From Acidobacteriota bacterium (GTDB lineage Bacteria > Acidobacteriota > Terriglobia > Acidiferrales > UBA7541): 64,000 nucleotides of DNA. A program made the position numbers and the translations under genes. Under the pieces are notes generated by a model that saw only the letters and a list, made by a program, of their open reading frames with translations, had not been told where the DNA came from and did not search any database. Shown piece after piece: positions 55,657-64,000 of this stretch (position 1 is the stretch's first letter; every line of letters begins with the position of its first letter). The DNA lies in contig QHYH01000100.1 of assembly GCA_003223215.1 (NCBI GenBank), forward strand, positions 1 to 64,000, read 5' to 3'.

Positions 55657-55851
55657 GGCGCTGGTATTATGCCGGATTGCTCTTTGCGAGCACAGACGAA
55701 GACGCGTACTCTTCGACAGGTATGCGAAGCGTAGGAGCCAGTGTGGCCGCCTAGAGCGCAAATGGCTACCGCATTGGAGCCGTAGAGCTTCTGCCTTCAG
55801 GCATGGGGATATAGGGATGCTAAGGGATCCTATAAAACTATTGACGAACAA

Positions 55852-56019
55852 AAAGCGAATGTGTATGCTGTCGTCAATATCTTTGTCGAAGGTTTGACAA
55901 TCCTAGCCGAGGGACGCTCGGTATCCGCCTGTGGAGGCACAGTAAGACTTAGGTGCGAACTCAAGCGTGTGCCTGTGAAGCAGGAAACATCGTTGGAGAC
56001 GAGCAGCAACGCTGCTTAG
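55852..56019 (+). pseudogene. Truncated TnpB (IS200/IS605 OrfB) C-terminus
   Basis: Read in the frame ending with TAG at 56017-56019, the segment encodes AVVNIFVEGLTILAEGRSVS followed by ACGGTVRLRCELKRVPVKQE and TSLETSSNAA. This is the recognisable C-terminal tail of TnpB proteins, in which ...AEGxxVSACGGTVRP...KQE is typical. The RuvC and zinc-finger parts that should precede it are absent, so it is a fragment. No functional nuclease can be made from it. Confidence 0.75.
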
Positions 56020-56063
56020 TAACTCCGAAGAATCCCCCGCCTTTACGCGTTGGGAGTCTCAAT
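55921..56063 (+). mobile_element. Remnant right end of an IS200/IS605-family element (omega-RNA region)
   Basis: The end of the TnpB tail is followed by CTCCGAAGAATCCCCCGC and a degenerate hairpin (CCCCCGC / GCGTTGGG, 56034-56054), then GGGAGT. Intact elements end in a perfect version of this hairpin. The tnpB 3' part and right end normally encode the omega-RNA that guides TnpB. The border lies 10-20 bases from the hutU stop. The left end and tnpA were not seen. Confidence 0.6.
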
Positions 56064-56069
56064 GTGCGG

Positions 56070-57758
56070 TCAGAGCATCGGCACGTTGACGCCGGTCTTC
56101 TTAGCGAAGGCAATCGCTTCCGGATACCCGGCATCCACGTGCCGCGCCACGCCCATTCCCGGATCGTTCGTGAGCACGCGCTCGATGCGCTTGGCCATTT
56201 CCTCCGTTCCGTCCGCCACGGTCACTTGCCCTGCGTGCTGCGAGTAGCCAATCCCCACGCCGCCGCCATTGTGAATCGACACCCACGACGCCCCGCTCGC
56301 GGTATTGAGCAGTGCATTCAGTAGCGGCCAGTCCGCGACCGCGTCCGACCCATCGCGCATCGCTTCCGTTTCGCGGTACGGCGACGCCACCGAACCGCAA
56401 TCCAGATGATCGCGCCCCATCACGACGGGAGCCTTGATCTCTCCCCGAGCCACCAGATGGTTTAGCGCCAATCCAAACTTGTCGCGCTCGCCGTATCCCA
56501 GCCAGCAAATTCGCGACGGCAAGCCCTGAAACTTCACGCGCTTCTGCGCCAACTTGATCCAGCGGCCGAGGTGCTCGTCATGCGGAAACATCCCGAGCAC
56601 CAGCTGGTCGGTCCGCGCAATGTCCGACGCCTCTCCGGAAAGCGCCGCCCAACGGAACGGCCCTCTGCCCTCGCAAAACAATGGCCGAATGTACGCGGCC
56701 ACAAATCCCGGGAAGTCGTAGGCATTCTTCACGCCCTGCTCGAACGCGAACGTGCGAATGTTGTTCCCGTAGTCAAAAGTCACCGCTCCCAGCTTCTGCA
56801 AATCCAGCATGCCCTGGACGTGCACGGCAATCGCCGCAAGCGCGCGCTTCTGGTAGTCTTCGGGGCACTGCCGGCGCAGCTCGAGCGCCGCTTCGAGCGA
56901 CATGCCATTCGGCACATACCCGCCGAGCGGATCGTGTGCGCTCGTCTGGTCTGTCAGCAAATCCGGCACGACACCGCGCTTCGCCAGTTCCGGAATCACG
57001 TCCGCGCAATTTCCCACCAGCCCCACCGAAGTCGCTTCGCCCTTGCGCACCGCGTTCTTCAGGATTCGCAGCGCCTCATCGAGCGAAGTCACCAGCACAT
57101 CGCAATATCCGGTCTTCAGCCGCTTCTTGATGCGCTCGGGATCGACGTCAATCCCCAGAAACGCCGCGCCATTCATGGTGGCTGCCAGCGGCTGTGCTCC
57201 GCCCATGCCGCCCATGCCGCCGCTGACCACAAGCTTTCCCTTCAAGTCGCTGCGAAAATGTTTTTTCGCCGCCGCCGCCAACGTTTCGTACGTTCCCTGC
57301 AAAATCCCTTGCGTCCCGATGTAAATCCAGCTTCCCGCGGTCATCTGCCCGTACATCATCAAGCCCGCGCGGTCGAGTTCATGAAACTTGTCCCAGCTGT
57401 TCCAGTGGCCCACCAGGTTGGAATTGCACAGCAGCACACGCGGCGCGTACTCATGGGTACGAAACACCGCCACGGGCTTTCCCGACTGAACCAGCAGCGT
57501 TTCGTCCGCTTCCAGCGCCTTCAGCGAACGCACCATCGCGTGAAAGCACTCCCAGTTTCGCGCCGCCTTGCCCGTCCCGCCGTAAACCACCAAATCTTCG
57601 GGTTTCTCCGCCACCTCGGGATCGAGATTGTTGAGCAGCATGCGCATCGCCGCTTCCTGCTGCCAGCCTTTGCAGGAAATCTCTGGCCCCCGCGGCGCGC
57701 GATACGGCCCTTTCGACCATCCCGCTTCCGCGGTCGTTTCCGATGCCGTTGCTTTCAT
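56070..57758 (-). CDS. hutU: Urocanate hydratase
   Basis: An NAD-dependent enzyme of 562 residues from the ATG at 57758 ([24 protein letters not shown]) that converts urocanate to imidazolone propionate. Motifs include [68 protein letters not shown], the Cys in [14 protein letters not shown], and [19 protein letters not shown]. It starts the hut cluster on the minus strand. hutH is not in the window and may lie elsewhere. The longer frame to 57809 is probably not used. Confidence 0.97.
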   Translation of the reverse strand: MKATASETTAEAGWSKGPYRAPRGPEISCKGWQQEAAMRMLLNNLDPEVAEKPEDLVVYGGTGKAARNWECFHAMVRSLKALEADETLLVQSGKPVAVFRTHEYAPRVLLCNSNLVGHWNSWDKFHELDRAGLMMYGQMTAGSWIYIGTQGILQGTYETLAAAAKKHFRSDLKGKLVVSGGMGGMGGAQPLAATMNGAAFLGIDVDPERIKKRLKTGYCDVLVTSLDEALRILKNAVRKGEATSVGLVGNCADVIPELAKRGVVPDLLTDQTSAHDPLGGYVPNGMSLEAALELRRQCPEDYQKRALAAIAVHVQGMLDLQKLGAVTFDYGNNIRTFAFEQGVKNAYDFPGFVAAYIRPLFCEGRGPFRWAALSGEASDIARTDQLVLGMFPHDEHLGRWIKLAQKRVKFQGLPSRICWLGYGERDKFGLALNHLVARGEIKAPVVMGRDHLDCGSVASPYRETEAMRDGSDAVADWPLLNALLNTASGASWVSIHNGGGVGIGYSQHAGQVTVADGTEEMAKRIERVLTNDPGMGVARHVDAGYPEAIAFAKKTGVNVPML

Positions 57759-57911
57759 AACATCTCTTTCTCCGTCGCCCATACTAACGCACAGCCATGC
57801 CGATTGCATCCCGCGACTCGGCTCATTTACTTGACCGCTATTTCCTTTTAGCTCGCAAAGCGGTCTCTGATTTGCCGCCGCTCGCGCTTCTTGCAGTAAA
57901 ATTCAGCATAT

Positions 57912-58928
57912 ATGAAGCGCCGCACGCGCAAGCGCGATCCCTCGCCGGCCAAGAAGCCCGGGCAGAACCCCGCCGGGCCCGCAGAGCACGTCGCGGAGCC
58001 GCCGGCCGCCGTGTACGGTGAGGCCGAGAGCCAGGCGGTTGGGGCGAATTCAGTTGCCGCGCACGCCGAGACCGAAAGCACCGAAATTTCCATCGAGCTG
58101 CAAAGGGAAATTGAGAATTTCACAAACTCCTTCCACGTGCAAAGGGCCTCTGGGACTCCCCCGGCTCCCGGGGAGTTTGCCGCTGCAGAGGAAGCGCCTG
58201 CCCGGTCTGGCGCGCCGGTCGCGCGTCCCACGCTTCAAACTGCGGCCGACCGCCGAGCGAATCCTCGCTATGCCTTCCGCGCGACCGCAGAAGTCATCTC
58301 CGCCGACCCCGCGGCAAAGTCTAAAGCCCGCGTGCGCGACTTGAGCCAGCAGGGCTGCTATCTCGACACCGACAATCCGCTCCCTTTGGGAACCGCCGCC
58401 GAGGTGCGCATGACCAAGGGCGCCCAGTCGCTCGAAGTCCAAGGTAGAGTCGTCTACAACCAGCCGGGCAAGGGCATGGGCCTGATGTTTACTGCGGTCA
58501 AGCCGGAACACGGCGGGACTCTTGATGCGTGGATCAACGAGTCCCGCGAAACTTCCTGGCTTGCCAACAATCGCCGCCGCAGCCAGCGCGTCTTCGTGAA
58601 GATCCCGGTGCGCGTCTCGGTGCTGGCTGGCGCCACGCCGCTCACCGAAGAAGAGGCGCACACGCTGTCGGTCAGCGCTCATGGCGCGCTGCTCGTTGTT
58701 TCCGCGCCGCTTTACCGCGGCCAGCGGCTCACGCTGTGGAATCCGCAGACCAAAGATTCGCTCGAGTGCGTGGTCGCCCACATCGACCGGTTTCCGAACG
58801 AGCCGGTGAAGGCAGGGGTTGAGTTTCTGCTCCCCAATCCGACCTTCTGGCACGTGGCGTTTCCACCCAAAGACTGGTCCCCACGCCACCCTGACGCCAA
58901 GCGAGGACCCCACGAAGGCGCGTCCTGA
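57912..58928 (+). CDS. Protein with two PilZ domains
   Basis: A 338-residue cytoplasmic protein. A basic, disordered N-terminal region of about 110 residues comes first. The first PilZ domain (about 115-205) has the c-di-GMP motifs RRANPRYAFR and RDLSQQGCYL. The second (about 215-320) has RRRSQRVFVKIPVRV and a degenerate LSVSAHGALL. The first is likely to bind c-di-GMP; the second less surely. It is divergent from hutU with a 153-base gap. It may control motility or the envelope, but no partner is adjacent. Confidence 0.85.
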   Translation: MKRRTRKRDPSPAKKPGQNPAGPAEHVAEPPAAVYGEAESQAVGANSVAAHAETESTEISIELQREIENFTNSFHVQRASGTPPAPGEFAAAEEAPARSGAPVARPTLQTAADRRANPRYAFRATAEVISADPAAKSKARVRDLSQQGCYLDTDNPLPLGTAAEVRMTKGAQSLEVQGRVVYNQPGKGMGLMFTAVKPEHGGTLDAWINESRETSWLANNRRRSQRVFVKIPVRVSVLAGATPLTEEEAHTLSVSAHGALLVVSAPLYRGQRLTLWNPQTKDSLECVVAHIDRFPNEPVKAGVEFLLPNPTFWHVAFPPKDWSPRHPDAKRGPHEGAS

Positions 58929-59230
58929 GCGAGAAAGCAGCGGGTTTATCCCGTGATCAACTTGATCTTGTTGGAGTGCGATACGTCGCGGCCATGAGGT
59001 CGTCCCGCTTGCCCCGAGCGCCGTCGAAGAGAAGGCAGTTCTGCTTGCGGCCTGGATCCGCTCGCAGAGGTCGACGCCGGCATGACGGCCTCCAGGGTGA
59101 TTGCTCACCACGAGGCCGATTCTTGCGTTCCTGCTTTTTTGCATCATCGCGGTACCCTACAATTAAGTCTTGACTATACCGGCGTCTGATTGCGCCTCCA
59201 TGGTCATTAAGATAGAGTTTCGGCTGAACC
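58929..59230. other. Intergenic region before the acyl-CoA ligase gene
   Basis: These 302 bases lack a gene; I saw no terminator or RNA structure of note. Confidence 0.35.
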
Positions 59231-61042
59231 ATGACCTACGGCACGCTTACCTCGCGCCTTCTGAATGCAGTTGACCACCTGCCGAATCCGCGCGCGCAAA
59301 GGGTGCGGCGCGCCGGCCAGTGGGAAGCCGTGTCGTCCGAAGAGTTTCTTCGTCGCGTTGCCGGATTGTCTTCCGCGTTAGTGGAATTGGGCGTAAAGCC
59401 CGGCGACCGCGTCGGGCTGTTTTCCACGAACCGCCCGGAATGGCACACCGCTGACTTTGCCATCAGCGGCGCAGGAGCCATCGCCGTTCCGATTTACTTC
59501 AACGAATCGCCCGACCGCATGACCTACATCCTGAAGCATTGCGGCGCCAAGGTGATCTTCGTGGCGGGCAAACCGCAGGTCGAGAAGCTGCTTTTTGTGC
59601 GCGGCGATCTGCCCGACCTTGAAAACATCATTGTGGCCGATGCCGCCGGGGACGGCCCCGGCGAATGCCTGCGGTACGAAACGCTCATCGCCAGCTCCGG
59701 CGAGAAAGAGGTTGCCTCCTACCGCGAGCGCGCTTCGCAAGTGCTGCCCGGGCAGCTTGCGTCCATCATCTACACTTCCGGCACCACGGGCGAACCCAAA
59801 GGCGTGATGCTCACGCACATGAACTTTTGCTCGAACGTAACCGACGTGGGCCAGGATTTTCATCTCAACCCCGCGGAGGACGTCGCGCTTTCCTTTCTGC
59901 CGCTCTCGCACATCTACGAGCGCACCGTCGCGTACATCTACCTTTTTCAGGGTTGCCCGCTCGCCTACGTCGAGTCCATCGACGCGGTTCCCCAGGCCCT
60001 TCTCGAGGTTCATCCCACCGTCCTCGCCGCGGTTCCGCGGTTCTTTGAAAAGATTTATGCTCGCCTGGTCGAACAGGGCTCGAAAACGGCGGGTGTGAAG
60101 CGCATGATTTTTGACTGGGCGATGAAGATTGCCAACCAGTCCGTCCATTGGCGCTCGAGCCGCGGGCATGCGAGCCTCGCGGTGAAGCTCAAATGGCTGG
60201 TGGCGAATCAGCTGGTCTACAAGAAGGTTCGCACAGGGCTCGGCGGGCGGCTGCGCCTGGTGAGCTCGGGCGGAGCGCCGCTGGCCAAAGAGCTGGCAGA
60301 GTTTTTCTGGGCGGTAGGCGTGCCCATCTATCAAGGCTACGGCTTGACGGAAACGTCGCCTATTGTTTCCACGAATTATCCGGTGAATCGCGTGGGCAGC
60401 TCGGGAAAACCCATTGCCAATGTGCACGTGCGCATCGCGGAAGACGGCGAAATCCTGGTCAAAGGCCCCTGCATCATGCAGGGTTATTACAAGAACCCGG
60501 AAGCGACGCGCGAAGCGCTGACGCCGGACGGCTGGCTCTCGACCGGCGACATCGGCCATCTCGACAAGGATGGCTACCTGTACATCACCGACCGGAAAAA
60601 AGATTTGATCAAGACGGCCGGCGGAAAATTTGTCGCGCCGCAGCCCATCGAAAATCTGCTCAAGACCAGCCCGTACATCCTCAACGCCATGGTCATCGGC
60701 GACAAGCGGAAATTTATTGCCGCGCTGATCGTGCCCACTCCTGCGACCGTGGGGGCGCGGCTGGCCGACGAAGGCCTGAAGTTTTCGTCCCCTGCCGGAA
60801 TGGCCTCCGATCCCCGCACGCACGCGCTCATCGAGGAGGAGATCAAGCGGCTCACCGGGCATCTGGCGCAATATGAAACGGTCAAGCGTTTCGCGCTGCT
60901 CTCCGAAGATTTTACTTTCGACGGCGGGACGCTTACCTTTACGCTGAAGCTCAAGCGGCGCGCGGTGGAGGAAAAATATCGCAAGGTCATCGAATCGCTT
61001 TACGCGGATGTCGCCGAGCCACGCCCCATTTTCCAGGAATGA
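59231..61042 (+). CDS. Long-chain fatty acid-CoA ligase (AMP-forming)
   Basis: A 603-residue ANL-superfamily enzyme that adenylates fatty acids and forms acyl-CoA. The P-loop is SIIYTSGTTGEPKGVMLTHMNF; other motifs are YQGYGLTETSPIVSTN, DGWLSTGDIGHLDKDGYLYITDRKKDLIKTAGGKFV and the hinge. The subtype with LPLSHIYERTVAYIYLFQGCPLAYVES is that of FadD15-like ligases. Length is standard. It appears to be a single-gene unit. Confidence 0.92.
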   Translation: MTYGTLTSRLLNAVDHLPNPRAQRVRRAGQWEAVSSEEFLRRVAGLSSALVELGVKPGDRVGLFSTNRPEWHTADFAISGAGAIAVPIYFNESPDRMTYILKHCGAKVIFVAGKPQVEKLLFVRGDLPDLENIIVADAAGDGPGECLRYETLIASSGEKEVASYRERASQVLPGQLASIIYTSGTTGEPKGVMLTHMNFCSNVTDVGQDFHLNPAEDVALSFLPLSHIYERTVAYIYLFQGCPLAYVESIDAVPQALLEVHPTVLAAVPRFFEKIYARLVEQGSKTAGVKRMIFDWAMKIANQSVHWRSSRGHASLAVKLKWLVANQLVYKKVRTGLGGRLRLVSSGGAPLAKELAEFFWAVGVPIYQGYGLTETSPIVSTNYPVNRVGSSGKPIANVHVRIAEDGEILVKGPCIMQGYYKNPEATREALTPDGWLSTGDIGHLDKDGYLYITDRKKDLIKTAGGKFVAPQPIENLLKTSPYILNAMVIGDKRKFIAALIVPTPATVGARLADEGLKFSSPAGMASDPRTHALIEEEIKRLTGHLAQYETVKRFALLSEDFTFDGGTLTFTLKLKRRAVEEKYRKVIESLYADVAEPRPIFQE

Positions 61043-61515
61043 AGAATGCCGTTCTTGGTTTTTAGAGTTGAGTTCTATCAGTGATTGGCTCCGGGATAAC
61101 GCCAAAGCATTCTGCGAACAAGCTGGTGCCTCACCGGCTGGCGCGGATCTGCTGCTGGCGCGCCCACTTCGAGGAAACTTGCCTGTCACAGCTGCCCTGC
61201 TGCTGACGCCCCTTTTTTTCATAGGCATACAGGGCAAGTCCTGAACTGTTCTCCCGTACAGTTTCTTTCTAAAACGTCCCGTCGTAGGCTCGAAGCACCC
61301 AGGCATCTTCGGTTCGTAAACTAGAATCACAAAAAACAACGCCCACCTCAATTCCCGCAAATCCTGCGTTCGTGAACGATTGGACTTGCTTTCGTTGCGG
61401 CAATTGAAAGTTGTAAGCAAGAGTTGCGATAGAAAGGGGTAGATCGAATAGCCCAGTCCGAGAAGTAAGTTGCAACCGGTCGAAAAAGCACGAAAACCCT
61501 GGTTGGGAGGCGACT
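61043..61515. other. Intergenic region before the barrel protein gene
   Basis: This 473-base gap shows no convincing gene. A minus-strand frame at 61269-61556 (95 codons) ends AWVLRAYDGTF, which is reminiscent of an exported repeat protein, but it overlaps the next gene and has no ribosome site. Confidence 0.35.
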
Positions 61516-62505
61516 ATGAACTTAATTCGCGGATCGTTCGGGGGAAGTCGGAGCACTCGTTCGAGAAGTCGCAGCTATCGCGTCGCGTGCGTGGTTGGCG
61601 CTTGGCTGCTGTGCGTAGCTGTTTGTCCCGCGGTGGTGGCGCAAACTCCTCTGCCGGCGGCCAAGAATCCGGCCAGCAAGGATTCCGAAGGATTTTCGGC
61701 AGGGTGGACGCTGGGCGAACGGTTCGAAGGTAGCTACAGCACCGCCGCAGGCGTGTATGACCTCGCCACGGTGCTGGGCTACAACTTTTCACGCCATCTT
61801 GCAATGGATGCAGGAGTTCCAGCCTACTTTGTCAACACACCCGCTTCGATTACGCGAAGTAACCCGGGAGCGGTGTCCGGGGTTGGCATCGGCAATCCTT
61901 TCCTGGACTTGCTGCTCAATTATCCGAGCCGGTCGTTCAATTACAGTTCCGAGATTCATTTGACGGCGCCAGTCGCAGACAAAAAAAAGGGATTTAGCAC
62001 CGGCCATGCGACCTGGAATTTCACCCACCATTTCGATCGTGCTTTCGGAGCTTGGTCGCCGTTCCTGGATGCGGGAGTAGGCAACACCATCCGGGACACG
62101 CGGTATTTCACGAGACCGTTCACGAGCTTTGGCTATAACGCGGCGTTTACCGGAGGCCTGGAATACGATCGTGGGCGGTACAGTTTCCAGGCGGGCGCGT
62201 ACGACGTGGCGCCCTGGGGGAACCAGACCATGTTCAGCCGCGTTTTTCGCTGCGGCGCCGCGGCGAGTTGCAGCGCAACTCGACGAATAAGCCACAACCG
62301 CCACGGCTTCGCCAGTTCGAGCGTAACAAAGGGAGGCTCGGACCTGGTGCGCGACAACGGCTACGAAGCGGGGATCGATTTCAGGCCTGTTCATTATCTC
62401 GACTTCGAATTCGCCTACAGCCGCAGCGTACCGCTGCATCTCAACAATTATTCGTTCGGGATGGGGGTCAATCTGAGTTCGCTCGTGCGGCAGCGGGCAC
62501 ACTAG
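61516..62505 (+). CDS. Probable outer-membrane beta-barrel protein
   Basis: A 329-residue protein with an arginine/serine-rich N-terminus and signal peptide (VACVVGAWLLCVAVCPAVVAQ). GGGAGG lies seven bases before the ATG. The mature part has alternating hydrophobic and polar strands with many aromatic residues (LGYNFSRHLAMDAGVPAYF, GYNAAFTGGLEYDRGRYSFQAGAY, YEAGIDFRPVHYLDFEFAYSRSVPLHLNNYSFGMGVNLSSL). This is typical of small outer-membrane barrels, though no Pfam family is recognised. Function unknown. Confidence 0.6.
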   Translation: MNLIRGSFGGSRSTRSRSRSYRVACVVGAWLLCVAVCPAVVAQTPLPAAKNPASKDSEGFSAGWTLGERFEGSYSTAAGVYDLATVLGYNFSRHLAMDAGVPAYFVNTPASITRSNPGAVSGVGIGNPFLDLLLNYPSRSFNYSSEIHLTAPVADKKKGFSTGHATWNFTHHFDRAFGAWSPFLDAGVGNTIRDTRYFTRPFTSFGYNAAFTGGLEYDRGRYSFQAGAYDVAPWGNQTMFSRVFRCGAAASCSATRRISHNRHGFASSSVTKGGSDLVRDNGYEAGIDFRPVHYLDFEFAYSRSVPLHLNNYSFGMGVNLSSLVRQRAH

Positions 62506-62634
62506 GCAAGCGCCCCGCACCGGAGCGTCGAGAGAGGTTGCCCGTTGCTAGAGACGTGCTAAAGGGCACCCCCAAAAGGAGCTCGCCGCGGCTTTGCCGA
62601 CCAGCCCTCAGAACGGCGGCGACCCCCGTTTGGA

Positions 62635-64000
62635 CTAAAGCGGTTTGCCGTCGGGGCTGAGAAGGTGGAGTTCGCCGAGATTCAATTCTTTGACGCCCGC
62701 TTCGATTTTCGAGCTGTCGCCGACAATCACCCAGGTCAAATGGTCCGGATGGATCACGGTTTTTGCGGCGTCCTCGAGGTCGCTCACCTTCAATGCCCGG
62801 ACTTTGCCGGCGTAGGTTTCATAGTAATCGTCGGGTAAGCCAAATCGGACCAGGTCGAGGATCGACTGACCCACTTCGGTTTGCGTTTCGCGCGAGCCGG
62901 GGAGGGTCAGCGTTTCGTTGGCTTGAACTTTTGCTAGCTCGTCAGGAGTGATGGGACGTGCGCCGAGGATGCCGTGGAATTCCTTGTTCGTTTCCTCGAG
63001 CGATTCCTTGGTTTTGTCGGTTTGCACGGGAGCAAGCGCGATAAATGGTCGTTGGCCTCGCGCGGGCCAGAGAATGCTTCTTGCGCCGTAGGACCAGTGC
63101 TTGTCCTCGCGCAAATTCAGATTGAGGCGCGAGCCAAACATCCCGCCAAAGGCGTCGTTCATGGCTTCCATGGCGATTTCCTTGGGGTTGACCTGCGGTG
63201 GTGCAACGATTCCGGCGATGATGACGGATTGCTGCGCGCCAGGCTTATCGATCAAATAGACGGCGGACTTCTGTGGAAGGGAAACGGTGCTGACATTCTT
63301 CTTGGGAACTTGTTCGGGTTTCCAGTTGGCGAAGAGTTTTTCAAGTTTGGGCCTGATTTCGGCGAGCGTGGTATCGCCCACAATGACCAGGGTGGCGTTG
63401 TTCGGGTGATACCAGGTGTCATGGAGCTTGACGAGGTCCTCCCGAGTCATTTTCGAAATGCTTTCGGTGGTGCCGGAGCCAGTGAGCGGATTTCCATAAG
63501 CGTGCCCTGCTCCGTAGAGCAGGCGCGGTAGAACGCGCAGCGCCATCTGAACGGGTGTGTTTTGCTCCCGTTCGATCGCCGCAAGCACTTGTTTCTGCTG
63601 ACGCCTGAAATCGCTCTCTGGAAAGGTCGGGTTCAGAATCACGTCGGCGAACAAATCGAGCGAAGGATCGAGTTTATCTTTAAGCGCGGACAACTCCACG
63701 AGGGACATATCGAGATTGGAGGAAGCGTGAAGTTCGGCTCCAAGAAGCGCCAGTTGGTCGCTGATCTGAAGGGCGCTTCTTGCGGTGGTGCCCCCATCGA
63801 GGAGGCCGGAGGTCATGCTGGCGGTTCCCGGAGCAACCGACTGGTCGGCGGCGTAACCGGAGTCAAAGGCCATCCAGAAATGCACCAGAGGCACTTCATG
63901 GCGCTCCGCGAGGATGATTTTCAATCCGTTCGAGAGAGTGCTGCGCTCGAACCTGGGCAACTTCAGTTCCGGCGGGGTGCCGGTTGCCGCAGGTTGCGAG
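62635..64000 (-). CDS. M16-family peptidase, non-catalytic (inactive) half, partial at its 5' end
   Basis: The frame runs off the right edge with no start; at the edge it reads SQPAATGTPPELKLPRFERS. The domain starts STLSNGLKIILAERHEVPLVHFWMAFDSGYAAD, the usual M16 opening, but the HxxEH zinc motif is replaced by TASMTSGLLDGGT, so this half lacks catalysis. The M16 C-lobe is present (LPRLLYGAGHAYGNPLTGS, then the RxxxY-type segment LREDKHWSYGARS). Bacterial M16 proteins often join an active and an inactive half, so the active half is probably just outside the window in the same or a linked gene. Confidence 0.85.
   Translation of the reverse strand, partial: SQPAATGTPPELKLPRFERSTLSNGLKIILAERHEVPLVHFWMAFDSGYAADQSVAPGTASMTSGLLDGGTTARSALQISDQLALLGAELHASSNLDMSLVELSALKDKLDPSLDLFADVILNPTFPESDFRRQQKQVLAAIEREQNTPVQMALRVLPRLLYGAGHAYGNPLTGSGTTESISKMTREDLVKLHDTWYHPNNATLVIVGDTTLAEIRPKLEKLFANWKPEQVPKKNVSTVSLPQKSAVYLIDKPGAQQSVIIAGIVAPPQVNPKEIAMEAMNDAFGGMFGSRLNLNLREDKHWSYGARSILWPARGQRPFIALAPVQTDKTKESLEETNKEFHGILGARPITPDELAKVQANETLTLPGSRETQTEVGQSILDLVRFGLPDDYYETYAGKVRALKVSDLEDAAKTVIHPDHLTWVIVGDSSKIEAGVKELNLGELHLLSPDGKPL

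Larger units (their letters stand above)
55657..56069. other. hutU-hutI intergenic region
   Basis: This 413-base gap contains the decayed tnpB tail and right-end hairpin described separately, plus a short hairpin TGCCTTCAGGCA at 55791-55802 that resembles other IS200/IS605 ends. The remainder shows no gene. A hutI promoter, if hutI is not read from hutU, must be here. Confidence 0.45.

Noticed and set aside
61269-61556. 95-codon minus-strand frame between the ligase and barrel genes.
   Set aside because: Overlaps the start of the barrel gene, has no ribosome site and no recognised family.

Overview
This is a moderately GC-rich bacterial chromosome segment, most likely from an Acidobacteriota MAG or isolate (Terriglobia-like). 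The lineage call rests on three features typical of that phylum: a 1,148-residue Oar/SusC-like TonB-dependent receptor with an N-terminal carboxypeptidase-regulatory-like domain, a PadR regulator followed by an 868-residue orphan MacB-like (ADOP-type) permease, and many secreted Tat or Sec enzymes. No rRNA, intact tRNA, CRISPR array or intact mobile element was seen. Layout: 1-1.4 kb holds the tail of a sigma-54 response regulator and its translationally coupled PAS histidine kinase. 1.5-12.2 kb is a glycan-use region: an ICMT-like methyltransferase and a LacI regulator on the minus strand, a divergent GH3 beta-glucosidase plus GH144/Glycoamylase-type lipoprotein, a convergent TonB-dependent receptor and a Tat-exported TIM-barrel isomerase. 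Two near-identical LacI-type operators sit at the GH3 and receptor promoters and tie these units into one regulon, probably for beta-1,2-glucan or a related beta-glucan. 12.3-21 kb carries an RND efflux pump (adaptor and permease, no outer-membrane channel in view), a secreted unknown protein, an AMIN-type amidase with TPR-like repeats and a lytic transglycosylase. 21-33 kb is housekeeping: alaS, a dienelactone hydrolase, recX, a DinB-family protein, pilT, an aquaporin, ilvE and an ABC-2 exporter. Within it, 29347-30153 is a CTP-synthase-C-terminal-like class-I amidotransferase whose nucleophile codon is an in-frame TGA followed by a SECIS-like hairpin, so I call it a selenoprotein. 33-42 kb has PadR plus the ADOP permease, an alkyltransferase-like DNA repair protein (PWHR in place of PCHR), a small unknown protein coupled to the first of two tandem single-module ClpB-like AAA+ ATPases, and an M48 metalloprotease. 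42-50 kb carries a secreted phosphodiesterase, a SulP transporter and the glycine cleavage genes gcvT-gcvH-gcvPA-gcvPB (two-subunit P protein). 50.5-52.2 kb has a cysteine-rich mini-protein overlapping an RsbW-like protein, then a secreted unknown. 52-58 kb is a histidine-degradation set, hutU-hutI-(membrane protein)-ftcD, without hutH in view; a decayed IS200/IS605-type tnpB tail and right end lie between hutU and hutI. 58-64 kb holds a double-PilZ protein, a long-chain acyl-CoA ligase, an outer-membrane beta-barrel candidate and the non-catalytic half of an M16 peptidase that runs off the window. Several gene starts were moved from the longest open frame on the basis of ribosome binding sites or family length; each case is stated.
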